Below, piece after piece: positions 9,397 through 17,877 of a stretch of 64,000 nucleotides of DNA. Every line of letters starts with the position of its first letter. The first letter of the stretch is position 1. This stretch comes from Escherichia sp. E4742. GTDB taxonomy: Bacteria > Pseudomonadota > Gammaproteobacteria > Enterobacterales > Enterobacteriaceae. A program made the position numbers and the translations under genes. The stretch is taken from positions 4,588,001-4,652,000 of the forward strand of contig NZ_CP040443.1 in NCBI RefSeq assembly GCF_005843885.1. The letters are read 5' to 3'. The notes under the pieces were generated by a model that ran no database searches, had not been told where the DNA came from, and saw only the letters and a program-made list of their open reading frames with translations.

Positions 9397-9690
9397 ATGA
9401 ACGATAATAATTTTGATTTTAATAAAACTATTATTGATGTAGTGGAAATGATTAGATTAGCGGATGATTTAGATACAAACATAATTGATAGGCTATATAT
9501 GTCACTTGATAAAGTAATGACTGATTATCAAAGTGCTTCGCTTATCCCAAAATTACTTGCTTATGATCTTCTTGTTCTTCATGATAATTTGGAAGGTTCT
9601 TTAAAATTTTACTCTGGTAAAGATAATGAATATATATCAGGAGTTAATTCAAAGGTTAGTGAATATATCGAAAAAATACTTTTAAGCTAA
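9397..9690 (+). CDS. Putative immunity protein for the Rhs tip toxin
   Basis: A 97-residue acidic, helical protein (MNDNNFDFNKTIIDVVEMI), beginning 10 bases after the rhs stop. It has no signal peptide, so it should act in the cytoplasm. It was not recognised as any family. The role is inferred from the invariant arrangement of polymorphic toxins, where the gene directly after the variable tip encodes the cognate inhibitor. Its strongly AT-rich composition matches the toxin tip and not the rhs core, which indicates that both arrived together. A terminator follows at 9694. Confidence 0.65.
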   Translation: MNDNNFDFNKTIIDVVEMIRLADDLDTNIIDRLYMSLDKVMTDYQSASLIPKLLAYDLLVLHDNLEGSLKFYSGKDNEYISGVNSKVSEYIEKILLS

Positions 9691-9693
9691 AAT

Positions 9694-9732
9694 AAAAGCC
9701 GGGGGGGAAATTAAATCTTCCCGGCTTTTTTA
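9694..9732 (+). terminator. Rho-independent terminator after the rhs module
   Basis: The inverted repeat AAAGCCGGG (9695-9703) / CCCGGCTTT (9720-9728) is followed by a T run. It closes the vgrG-eag-rhs-immunity unit just four bases after the last stop codon, and the A-rich left flank lets it work in both directions. Confidence 0.8.
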
Positions 9733-9913
9733 TTATTTAACTTTCGTTCAGCACACTAAACACCCCGTCCAGGGAAAGATCATCAGAAGTACACTTTCTG
9801 TACTAAATAATTCGCATTTTATGTTTAAAAATTGAGACATTCCTCATTGCCTAAAGCTGTTTTTTATTGCTTATACATGATCAAATACTCCTTACATAAT
9901 TAAGGAGAACAAA

Positions 9914-11050
9914 ATGGAACTTAAAAAATTGATGGAACATATTTCTGTTATCCCCGATTACAGACAAGCCTGGAAAGTGGAACATAAATTGTCGGATATT
10001 CTACTGTTGACTATTTGTGCCGTTATTTCTGGTGCAGAGGGTTGGGAAGATATAGAGGATTTTGGGGAAACTCATCTCGATTTTTTAAAACAATATGGTG
10101 ATTTTGAAAATGGTATTCCTGTTCACGATACCATTGCCAGAGTTGTATCCTGTATCAGCCCTGCAAAGTTTCATGAGTGCTTTATTAACTGGATGCGTGA
10201 TTGTCATTCTTCAGATGATAAAGACGTCATTGCAATTGATGGAAAAACGCTCCGGCACTCTTATGACAAGAGTCGCCGCAGGGGAGCGATTCATGTCATT
10301 AGTGCGTTCTCAACAATGCACAGTCTGGTCATCGGACAGATCAAGACGGATGAGAAATCTAATGAGATTACAGCTGTCCCTGAACTTCTTAACATGTTGG
10401 ATATTAAAGGAAAAATAATCACAACTGATGCGATGGGTTGCCAGAAAGATATTGCAGAGAAGATACAAAAACAGGGAGGTGATTATTTATTCGCTGTAAA
10501 AGGAAACCAGGGACGGCTAAATAAAGCCTTCGAGGAAAAATTCCCACTGAAAGAATTAAATAATCCAGAGCATGACAGTTACGCAATTAGTGAAAAGAGT
10601 CACGGCAGAGAAGAAATCCGTCTTCATATTGTTTGCGATGTCCCTGATGAACTTATTGATTTCACGTTTGAATGGAAAGGACTGAAAAAATCATGCGTGG
10701 CAGTCTCCTTTCGGTCAATAATAGCAGAACAAAAGAAAGAGCCAGAAATGACGGTCAGATATTATATCAGTTCTGCTGATTTAACCGCAGAGAAGTTCGC
10801 CACAGCAATCCGAAACCGCAGGCACGTGGAGAATAAGCTGCACTGGCGTCTGGACGTGGTAATGAATGAAGACGACTGCAAAATAAGAAGAGGAAACGCA
10901 GCAGAATTATTTTCAGGGATACGGCACATCGCTATTAATATTTTGACGAAGGATAAAATATTCAAGGCCGGGTGAAGACGTAAGATGAGAAAAGCCGCTA
11001 TGGACAGAGACTACCTCGCGTCAGTCCTTGCGGGGTGCGGGCTTTCGTAA
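9914..11050 (+). pseudogene. H-repeat (ISAs1-family) transposase, premature stop
   Basis: An ORF of 353 residues (9914-10975), nearly identical to the K-12 H-repeat protein YdcC. K-12 YdcC continues about 25 residues further; here TGA at 10973-10975 interrupts, but the same frame reads on through RRKMRKAAMDRDYLASVLAG to TAA at 11048. The DDE-type core shows DGKTLRHSYDKS and the TTDAMGCQKDIAEKI segment. The motif preceding the catalytic Glu, remembered as NHWHVEN, is NRRHVEN here, two substitutions in a normally conserved site. Both changes suggest an inactive transposase. H-repeats are a regular companion of rhs loci in E. coli. Confidence 0.85.
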
Positions 11051-11060
11051 TCTTGCCCTG

Positions 11061-11475
11061 GATATAGAGGATTTTGGAGAAACACATCTCGATTTTTTGA
11101 AGCGATATGGTGATTTTGAAAATAGTATTCCTGTTCACGATACCATTGCCAGAGTTGTATCCTGTATCAGTCCTACAAAATTTCGCGAGTGTTTTATTAA
11201 CTGGATGCGTGAATGTCACTCTTCAGATGATAAAGACGTCATCGCAATTGATGGAAAAACGCTCCGGCACTCTTAAGATAAAAGTCGTCGCAGGGGAGCG
11301 ACTCTCGTTATTGGTGCATTCTCAACAATGCACAGTCTGGTCTTCGTGAAGATCAAGACGGATGAAAAATCCAATGAGATTACGTGATTTCTGAACGTCT
11401 TAACATGATGGGCATTAAAGGAAAAATAATCACCACCGCTCCAATGAATGCCAGAAAGACATCGCAGAGAAGATA
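11061..11475 (+). pseudogene. Second, degenerate H-repeat fragment
   Basis: Starts abruptly with GATATAGAGGATTTTGGAG, matching codons about 45 onwards of the H-repeat gene upstream, ten bases after the frame of that gene ends. It lacks the first part of the transposase, has a TAA in place of the Tyr codon of LRHSYDKS (at 11274), and later small deletions shift the frame. Similarity fades near 11475. It is probably the equivalent of the K-12 truncated H-repeat scrap near ydcC. Confidence 0.75.
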
Positions 11476-11549
11476 GCTCTGGACAAATATTACCACCCGT
11501 CAGCCCTTGTTAAGAGCGGAGAGACGTAATCTATCCAGTCCCCTAATGC

Positions 11550-12647
11550 TTATAAAGCCCATCGATTTCGCCCATTTTCTTTCGCCCGGTATAACGCGGT
11601 GTCGGCATCTGAAACAATTTGTTCAGCCGTTTTTGCGGGAGCAGAACAGGCAATCCCCTGACTAACCGTAACAAATGCACTAACAGCAGATGCCTGATGC
11701 GAGATAGCTGCCAATTTAAGTTCTTGCTTCACTCTGGCTGCTACCGCCTCAGCTTCCGGCAATGTTGCATTAAAAAGTAGGATGGCAAACTCTTCGCCAC
11801 CATAACGAGCGACTATGTCTTCAGGCTGGCGTATTGCGCGTTGTAGGGCGTCGGCAACTTGTATCAAACATTTATCGCCCGCTGGGTGCCCGTAGGTGTC
11901 GTTGTAGCGTTTAAAAAAATCAACATCCAACATAATGAGAGCAAATGACCCGCCGTTATCTATCGCGTCGTGTAAGATACTGTTCATTGCACGTCGGTTT
12001 GCTATCCCAGTTAAAGGATCACGATGTGCTAATGCATCAAGGCGATTAATTAACTGGTTGTTGTACTTGTTTTGTTGCCATGCTTCTTCAAACCAACGTA
12101 ATAAAATAAGTCGCCCACCATATAGCGCCAGTGAAAAAAGGCTCCAGATAACAGCGAAATGAATATTGATCTGTTGATTAAGCATAAGGCTCGCTATTGG
12201 AGTGGTGAGCCATAAGGGAATGACAAATGCGAGCAATGATGGGGTATGGAAATAAAGTGCGACAACGCCACTAAGCATTAATAATACACATAGTGGATAA
12301 GCAAACTGCAGCGTCCAGTGTGCAATAAAGTGATAACTACACCATGACCATAGCAGGCTCAGGGCAACTAATAGTACCTGGATAGGTAGTGTTTTTTGCC
12401 GAGGGATGAGTAGTAAACCACAGCAAATCAACAGAATACCCGTTGCAGATATATCAATAGAATGTATGAGGCTTTTTTCATTTAACCAGGGAGGAGTAAG
12501 GTCATTAAACAGAACACGGCGCAGCAAAATCATCAATGCAAAACTGACATTGATAAAAGCAAACCATGGCAAACTAATTGTCATACCGCGAATAACCATG
12601 TCGCGGCGGGTTTTCCACGAGTGATGCGTTTTTCTTCTTTCAGCCAT
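11550..12647 (-). CDS. Membrane-bound diguanylate cyclase (GGEEF)
   Basis: A 365-residue protein. Residues about 15-190 form six or more hydrophobic segments (MTISLPWFAFINVSFALMIL; LLVALSLLWSWCSYHFIAHW), a MASE-like integral sensor domain. Residues about 205-365 are a GGDEF domain: DPLTGIANRR, LDVDFFKRYNDTYGHPAGD and the active-site ARYGGEEFAIL, so c-di-GMP synthesis from GTP is expected. The RxxD inhibitory site before GGEEF is not canonical (RQPED). It lies 48 bases downstream of the alkyl sulfatase on the same strand, with a hairpin between. I do not recognise a K-12 orthologue here; K-12 has pptA directly after the H-repeats. Confidence 0.85.
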   Translation of the reverse strand: MAERRKTHHSWKTRRDMVIRGMTISLPWFAFINVSFALMILLRRVLFNDLTPPWLNEKSLIHSIDISATGILLICCGLLLIPRQKTLPIQVLLVALSLLWSWCSYHFIAHWTLQFAYPLCVLLMLSGVVALYFHTPSLLAFVIPLWLTTPIASLMLNQQINIHFAVIWSLFSLALYGGRLILLRWFEEAWQQNKYNNQLINRLDALAHRDPLTGIANRRAMNSILHDAIDNGGSFALIMLDVDFFKRYNDTYGHPAGDKCLIQVADALQRAIRQPEDIVARYGGEEFAILLFNATLPEAEAVAARVKQELKLAAISHQASAVSAFVTVSQGIACSAPAKTAEQIVSDADTALYRAKENGRNRWAL

Positions 12648-12660
12648 TTCTTATAACCAG

Positions 12661-12681
12661 AAAAGGGCAGGAAACCTGCCC
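12661..12681 (-). terminator. Hairpin between alkyl sulfatase and cyclase genes
   Basis: On the minus strand, GGGCAGG-TTT-CCTGCCC is followed by TTTT, a compact intrinsic-terminator shape located after the sulfatase stop and only 14 bases before the cyclase start. It would limit read-through into the cyclase gene, or act as an attenuator. No strong Shine-Dalgarno sequence is seen in the 14 bases left for the cyclase. Confidence 0.6.
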
Positions 12682-12695
12682 AATTTATACTGAAT

Positions 12696-14672
12696 TTATG
12701 GTGTCACTATATTGAACCAAAACTCAAAATTATCCATATAATCTAACAGCTCGTTGAGTTTTTCCGCATTGCCGGTAATTTTGACATCTCCTTTGTCTGT
12801 GGCTTCTTTCAGCGTCTCTTCTTTCAGTACAATTTTGTTCAATACATCACGAGACAGAGTGATAGTGGCATCAGCATCCGAAGCTTCTACACCAGCGGTA
12901 TGATTGAGAACACCATTTTCAAGCTCCACTTTATAGGTGCCGCCATCTTCACCAAAATCGAAATTCAACACGGCTTTGGCGTCTGCCGCTTTCTCACCAT
13001 TAATATGGACGGCAAGATAATCAAAGAACATCTCTGGCGTCATTGCACGCACAGTGTCAGGGCTGGCAGTATTTGGTGTTGGTAATTTTTGTACGCCGTT
13101 ACGCAATTCCTGTGCGCCAGTGAGATAGAAATTACGCCACGGCCCAGATTCAGCCTGATAGCCTAACTGCTCAAGCGCATCAGCTTCCAGATTTCTCGCT
13201 GCCTGGTTGTTTGGATCCGCAAACACCACCTTACTGACAACCTGAGCAACCCAGCGGAAATTACCCTGGTCATAATCCTGTTTGGCTTTTTGTAAAATGG
13301 CATCAGCACCGCCCATATACTCGACAAATTTCTTTGCGCCTTCTTCTGGCGGCAGTTCATCAAGCGTTGCGGGATTACCATCAAACCAGCCGAGATAAAG
13401 CACGTAAGTTGCTTTTACGTCATGACTTACCGAACCATAATAGCCGCGATTCGCCCAGGTGTTAGCCAGTGAAGAGGGCAGTTTAAAGTTTGCGGCAATT
13501 TCATCACGGGTCATCCCCTGATTTGCCATACGGAGAGTTTGATCATTGATGTAACGATACAAATCACGCTGGCTTTTAAGCAGTTTGACCACGTTATCGT
13601 TGCCCCAGGTTGGCCAGTGATGTTGAGCGAGAATAATCTCGGCTTTATCGCCCCATAAATTGAGTGCTTCGTTAATATATTTTGACCACGGCAGCGGTTG
13701 GCGAATTTTGGCACCACGCAGCGAATAAGTGTTGTGAAGGGTGTGCGTGACATCTTCTGCTGTTTCGATCAGTTTCTTTTCTTCAATAAACCACAGCATT
13801 TCAGAAGGCGCTTCGGAACCAGGCGCCATCAGAAAATCATAGGTCAACCCGTCAATAGTTTCTTTTTGCCCGGTTTTGGTGATGTAGTTAGTAGGAGCAA
13901 TCAACGTGACCGTTCCTGCTGAAGTGGTTGTTCCCAGTCCCGCGCCGACCTGGCCTTTAACATCAGGTTTCAATAAGTTGCCATACATATAACTGGCTCG
14001 TCGGCTCATCACATTGCCAGCCATAATATTTTCGGAAACGGCCTCCTCCAAAAATCCGGCTGGCGCATAGATTTTAACTTTGCCTGATTTAACGTCAGCT
14101 TCATCAATTACGCCGCGAACACCACCGTAGTGATCGACATGACTGTGTGTGTAGATAACCGCCACTACCGGTTTCTGGCCGCGATTTTTGTAATAGATAT
14201 CCATCCCAACTTTGGCTGTTTCTGCTGAAACAAGTGGATCAACGACGGTAATACCCTCTTTGCCTTCAATGATGGTCATATTTGATAAATCGAGGTTACG
14301 AATCTGATAGATACCTTCAGTCACTTCAAATAATCCGCTGATATTTATCAATTGCGCCTGACGCCATAAACTTGGATTCACCGTATCAGGGGCTTTGTCG
14401 CCTTCTTTTATAAAAGCGTATTGTTGTGGATCCCATATAATATTTCCTTGTTCGCCCTTAATCATATCCTGAGGAATAGGGGCAATAAAACCTTTATGGG
14501 CATCAGTAAAGTCAGTGTTATCGGAAAACGGCAACTGGTTATAGAGTAAATTGTTTGCTTGCTGCGTGGCTGCGGTGGCGTTTTTAGGGGCTTCCGCCGC
14601 GAGGAGAGGTAAGGAACTGGTGGTGAATAATCCCGTTATTAGCAGACTTTTAACAATATGATTAAGCTGCAT
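12696..14672 (-). CDS. Periplasmic primary alkyl sulfatase (YjcS/SdsA1 family)
   Basis: A 658-residue zinc hydrolase that cleaves sulfate from primary alkyl sulfates such as SDS. A Sec signal peptide covers residues 1-25 (SLLITGLFTTSSLPLLA then AEAP). The metallo-beta-lactamase motif THSHVDH is at 175-181, followed by the second-shell AEDVTH and QHHWPTWGN. A helical dimerisation region and an SCP2-like C-terminal domain (GTYKVELENGVLNH, ATITLSRDVLNKI) complete the family architecture at the usual length. It is a paralogue, not the orthologue, of K-12 yjcS judged by location. The diguanylate cyclase follows it, hinting at surfactant-linked c-di-GMP control (inference). Confidence 0.88.
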   Translation of the reverse strand: MQLNHIVKSLLITGLFTTSSLPLLAAEAPKNATAATQQANNLLYNQLPFSDNTDFTDAHKGFIAPIPQDMIKGEQGNIIWDPQQYAFIKEGDKAPDTVNPSLWRQAQLINISGLFEVTEGIYQIRNLDLSNMTIIEGKEGITVVDPLVSAETAKVGMDIYYKNRGQKPVVAVIYTHSHVDHYGGVRGVIDEADVKSGKVKIYAPAGFLEEAVSENIMAGNVMSRRASYMYGNLLKPDVKGQVGAGLGTTTSAGTVTLIAPTNYITKTGQKETIDGLTYDFLMAPGSEAPSEMLWFIEEKKLIETAEDVTHTLHNTYSLRGAKIRQPLPWSKYINEALNLWGDKAEIILAQHHWPTWGNDNVVKLLKSQRDLYRYINDQTLRMANQGMTRDEIAANFKLPSSLANTWANRGYYGSVSHDVKATYVLYLGWFDGNPATLDELPPEEGAKKFVEYMGGADAILQKAKQDYDQGNFRWVAQVVSKVVFADPNNQAARNLEADALEQLGYQAESGPWRNFYLTGAQELRNGVQKLPTPNTASPDTVRAMTPEMFFDYLAVHINGEKAADAKAVLNFDFGEDGGTYKVELENGVLNHTAGVEASDADATITLSRDVLNKIVLKEETLKEATDKGDVKITGNAEKLNELLDYMDNFEFWFNIVTP

Positions 14673-14976
14673 CTTAAGTGTCTCCAGAATGGATTTTTAT
14701 TGGTGTAATTACGGATGAAAATTTTTTGTGCGGGTAAGAATAACTATAATGGGCGTTAATAAATTGGCAAACCGGGAACTTGAAGTTTTCTTAATGGTAT
14801 GTTGGCGAAGAATATATTCTGCAAGTTAACGTTTTCGTTGGTGCTTTATTTAAAAGGGTGTAGTACAAATATGTACAATTTCAAGCAGGCATTATTGCCG
14901 TAAAAACGCATTACCGGACACACGACATTCACAACGTGTGTTAATTTTACTGACATCTTTCAAAAGGAGCACAAAA
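14673..14976. other. Divergent promoter region, sulfatase/pptA
   Basis: About 300 bases between the divergent alkyl sulfatase and pptA starts. It is AT-rich with several TATAAT-like strings (for example CTATAAT near 14743) but no operator that I recognise. The ribosome binding site AAAGGAG at 14959-14965 belongs to pptA. Confidence 0.4.
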
Positions 14977-15204
14977 ATGCCGCACATAGACATTAAATGT
15001 TTTCCGCGTGAACTGGACGAACAACAAAAAGCAGCGCTTGCTGCAGATATTACCGACGTTATTATTCGCCATCTGAACAGTAAAGACAGTTCGATAAGCA
15101 TTGCGCTACAGCAGATTCGACCAGAATCATGGCAAGCTATCTGGGACGCCGAAATAGCGCCCCAAATGGATGCCTTGATAAAGAAACCTGGTTACAGCAT
15201 GTAA
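14977..15204 (+). CDS. pptA: Tautomerase PptA (4-oxalocrotonate tautomerase family)
   Basis: A 75-residue tautomerase with the catalytic N-terminal proline exposed after Met removal (MPHIDIKCFP). The ATG at 14977 is chosen because it creates Pro1 and follows AAAGGAG; the upstream start at 14938 would bury it. K-12 PptA is remembered as 77 residues ending SMNA; here an extra T after ATG of the last Met codon makes TAA, so the protein ends SM. The loss of two terminal residues is unlikely to matter. It converges on yddH with 3 bases between stops. Confidence 0.9.
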   Translation: MPHIDIKCFPRELDEQQKAALAADITDVIIRHLNSKDSSISIALQQIRPESWQAIWDAEIAPQMDALIKKPGYSM

Positions 15205-15207
15205 TGC

Positions 15208-15777
15208 TTAGCCAGCCGTGACACGCTTGCCGCTGGTAACAAACGTGCCAGCACCTAAATGATGTAACGTATTGAGCTTATCATCATCAAACTGCCAGCG
15301 GCCTTCGACAAATACCCGTGCGTCTGCCGCTGCTGATACCACTTCACCAAACAGCGTGTCGTATTTCTCTTGCGCGGAAGTCGCTGGTAGCAATCGGCAC
15401 TCCATCCACGCCAGACATTTTTCCTCAACCAGAGGCAAACCAAGTACCGGGCCTTTCACTACCGGAATGCCATAGCAATTAAATTTATCTTCTTCACGCC
15501 CAGATACACTTCCCACTGCCCACGTCCAGTTAGTCGCTGCAACGCCCGGGATAACGATGCCAAATTTACCGTTACGTTCAATTAACTCCCTGGTCCATGT
15601 CGATTTATCTACCACAATCGCGACGCGTGGGGGTTCAAACTCCACCGGCATTGACCAGGCTGCAGCCATAATGTTACGCCGCTGGGATTGCTCATCGAAA
15701 CTGGTGATCATGACAGTTGGGCCATGATTTAACAGACGGCTGGCATGGTGTAATTCTACGGGGATGAATCGGCTCAC
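15208..15777 (-). CDS. yddH: Flavin reductase-like protein YddH
   Basis: A 189-residue FMN-binding split-barrel protein of the flavin reductase family (flavoredoxin type), substrate not known. The N-terminal core MITSFDEQSQRRNIMAAAWS and the stretch FEPPRVAIVVDKSTWTRELI carry the flavin-contact pattern. Start MSRFIPVEL. It is divergent from nhoA, with 174 bases between starts, and convergent with pptA, as in K-12. Confidence 0.88.
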   Translation of the reverse strand: MSRFIPVELHHASRLLNHGPTVMITSFDEQSQRRNIMAAAWSMPVEFEPPRVAIVVDKSTWTRELIERNGKFGIVIPGVAATNWTWAVGSVSGREEDKFNCYGIPVVKGPVLGLPLVEEKCLAWMECRLLPATSAQEKYDTLFGEVVSAAADARVFVEGRWQFDDDKLNTLHHLGAGTFVTSGKRVTAG

Positions 15778-15951
15778 GGTATCGCCTCGCTATGAAGGGT
15801 GTTTTAAAAGCGTAGCTCGTAACGCAATAAGCAACGAAATTAACGGGATCGGCGATTTGCGAACGTGATGCATGTCCGCGATCGCACAAAATAGCCTGTG
15901 CGGCGTCTATTCTAGGTTATAAGTTGATAAAACCACTAACGGAAACGCCTG

Positions 15952-16797
15952 ATGACGCCCATTCTGAATCATTATTTTGCCCGCATTAACTGGTCGGGAG
16001 CTGCTGCGGTCAATATCGATACGCTTCGTGCATTACACCTGAAACACAATTGCACCATTCCATTTGAAAATCTTGATGTTCTGCTGCCGAGGGAAATGCA
16101 GCTTGATGATCAATCTCTGGAAGAGAAATTGGTGTTCGCCCGGCGTGGCGGTTATTGCTTTGAACAGAATGGCGTGTTTGAGCGGGTATTACGCGAGCTG
16201 GGTTTTCATGTACGTAGTCTGTTAGGGCGCGTAGTGTTATCTAATCCACCATCATTACCGCCGCGCACGCACCGTCTGTTGTTAGTAGAACTGGAAGGTG
16301 AACAATGGATTGCCGACGTTGGTTTTGGTGGTCAGACGCTGACCGCGCCAATCCGTTTAGTGCCGGATATCGCGCAAACAACGCCACATGGCGAATATCG
16401 GCTGTTACAGGAAGGGGATGACTGGGTTTTGCAGTTTAATCATCATCAGCACTGGCAGTCGATGTACCGTTTTGATCTCTGCGAGCAGCAACAAAGCGAT
16501 TATGTGATAGGTAATTTCTGGTCGGCGCACTGGCCGCAATCGCATTTTCGCCATCATTTGTTAATGTGCCGCCATTTGCCGGACGGTGGCAAGCTGACAC
16601 TGACCAATTTTCATTTCACCCATTATGAAAATGGACATGCAGTGGAGCAGCTAAATCTACCGGATGTGGTGTCGTTGTATGCGGTGATGCAGGAGCAGTT
16701 TGGACTGGGCGTGGATGATGCGAAACATGGATTTACTGTGGATGAGTTAGCGTTGGTGATGGCAGCGTTTGATACACATCCGGATGCGGGGAAATAG
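15952..16797 (+). CDS. nhoA: Arylamine N-acetyltransferase NhoA
   Basis: A 281-residue cytosolic enzyme that transfers acetyl from acetyl-CoA to arylamines and to N-hydroxyarylamines. The catalytic triad is visible in order: Cys in RRGGYCFEQNG (about residue 69), His in TPHGEYRLL region preceded by the conserved FENLDVLL segment, and Asp in the IADVGFGG strand region. Family length is normal. A BIME separates it from the convergent yddE. Confidence 0.92.
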   Translation: MTPILNHYFARINWSGAAAVNIDTLRALHLKHNCTIPFENLDVLLPREMQLDDQSLEEKLVFARRGGYCFEQNGVFERVLRELGFHVRSLLGRVVLSNPPSLPPRTHRLLLVELEGEQWIADVGFGGQTLTAPIRLVPDIAQTTPHGEYRLLQEGDDWVLQFNHHQHWQSMYRFDLCEQQQSDYVIGNFWSAHWPQSHFRHHLLMCRHLPDGGKLTLTNFHFTHYENGHAVEQLNLPDVVSLYAVMQEQFGLGVDDAKHGFTVDELALVMAAFDTHPDAGK

Positions 16798-16805
16798 TTT
16801 GTGCC

Positions 16806-16880
16806 AGAGTGCCGGATGCGGCGTAAACGCCTTATCCGGCGGTTGTAGGCTTGATAAGCGAAGCGCATCAGGCAATTTGT
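16806..16880. repeat. BIME (paired REP elements)
   Basis: Two inverted REP units: GCCGGATGCGGCGTAAACGC...CTTATCCGGC, then GTAGGCTTGATAAGCGAAGC...GCATCAGGCA. This is the standard E. coli extragenic palindrome array, sitting between the convergent nhoA and yddE ends. Confidence 0.9.
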
Positions 16881-16904
16881 TTTTCTGCCATAATTGCAAC
16901 GGTT

Positions 16905-17798
16905 TCAGAGTTCAATTGCCCATTCAGCATGGAAAAGAATCACCGCCGTGCCGGAAATGGTAACTTTCTCCGGCTGGTTATCGCGAATTGTCACCGTTAC
17001 ATCAATCACTCCATCACGACCCAATGCGCGCCCCTGATGGCCTTTAACACGCAACACGCTGCCATCGTGGGGCAATACGTTGTGATGCACCAACCATGCG
17101 CCCATCGGGCCATTGGCATTGCCGGTCACCGGATCTTCCACAATACCAATGGCAGGTGAGAACATGCGACCGTCGGTTTCGTTTTTGCCTGGGCGAAGCT
17201 GGAATGGGAAGAAACCATTGCAGCCAATCTGATTACTGATAGCGGTCAGTGCAGCAAGGTCAGGCGAAAAGGCGTCGATATCCACTTCCGATTTCAGTGG
17301 GATCATCACTTTTGAGTGTCCTGTGGTTGCGACCTGAATTGGCAAGTCTGGCAGAATATCGTCTTCAGTGAGATGAAGCGCGTTGATAATCGCCGCACGT
17401 GTTTCACCTTCCAGCGGTGGCTCAAAGCCAGGAGAACCTTGTTCCAGCGAAATACGATAATCATCGTTGTGCTTTTCGATAGTCACGCGGTGTTTTCCTG
17501 CCAGCGACGTTTGCCAGACCGTGCAATTTCCCAAACCTAATACCTTCGAACGTACATAATGTGCTGCCACGGTCGCGTGACCGCAAATCGGCACTTCAAC
17601 CGTTGGCGTAAAGTAGCGAATGCGCACATCGCTGTCGTCGCTGTGCAGCAGAAACGCAGTTTCCGAATGGCCTAATTCGCGGGCGATAAGTTGCATTTGC
17701 GCTTCACTGAGATTATCGGCAGGGAAAACAACACCGGCAGAATTGCCGCGAAACGGTTGAGAGGTAAAAGCATCGACGTGGTAAACCTGCGGTTTCAT
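16905..17798 (-). CDS. yddE: PhzF-family isomerase YddE
   Basis: A 297-residue protein of the PhzF/diaminopimelate-epimerase fold. The N-terminal half has YHVDAFTSQPFRGNSAGVV with the family glycine-rich turn, and FTPTVEVPICGHATVAAHY; the C-terminal half has IVEDPVTGNANGPMGAWLV. The catalytic Glu is expected in GHSETAFLL (about residue 46). The physiological substrate is unknown. Intact and of normal length. Confidence 0.92.
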   Translation of the reverse strand: MKPQVYHVDAFTSQPFRGNSAGVVFPADNLSEAQMQLIARELGHSETAFLLHSDDSDVRIRYFTPTVEVPICGHATVAAHYVRSKVLGLGNCTVWQTSLAGKHRVTIEKHNDDYRISLEQGSPGFEPPLEGETRAAIINALHLTEDDILPDLPIQVATTGHSKVMIPLKSEVDIDAFSPDLAALTAISNQIGCNGFFPFQLRPGKNETDGRMFSPAIGIVEDPVTGNANGPMGAWLVHHNVLPHDGSVLRVKGHQGRALGRDGVIDVTVTIRDNQPEKVTISGTAVILFHAEWAIEL

Positions 17799-17840
17799 TA
17801 ACGTTCTCCTGTGGCTGGAGAACTATCATAGCCTGCAACA

Positions 17841-17867
17841 GGCCGGAGAGCGAAGGGCTATCCGGCC
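17841..17867 (-). terminator. REP-like hairpin after narV
   Basis: GGCCGGA (17841-17847) pairs with TCCGGCC (17861-17867), 10 bases beyond the narV stop. It has no T run, so it is more likely an RNA-stabilising REP half than a strong terminator. Confidence 0.5.
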
Positions 17868-17877
17868 AGGGTGATGA

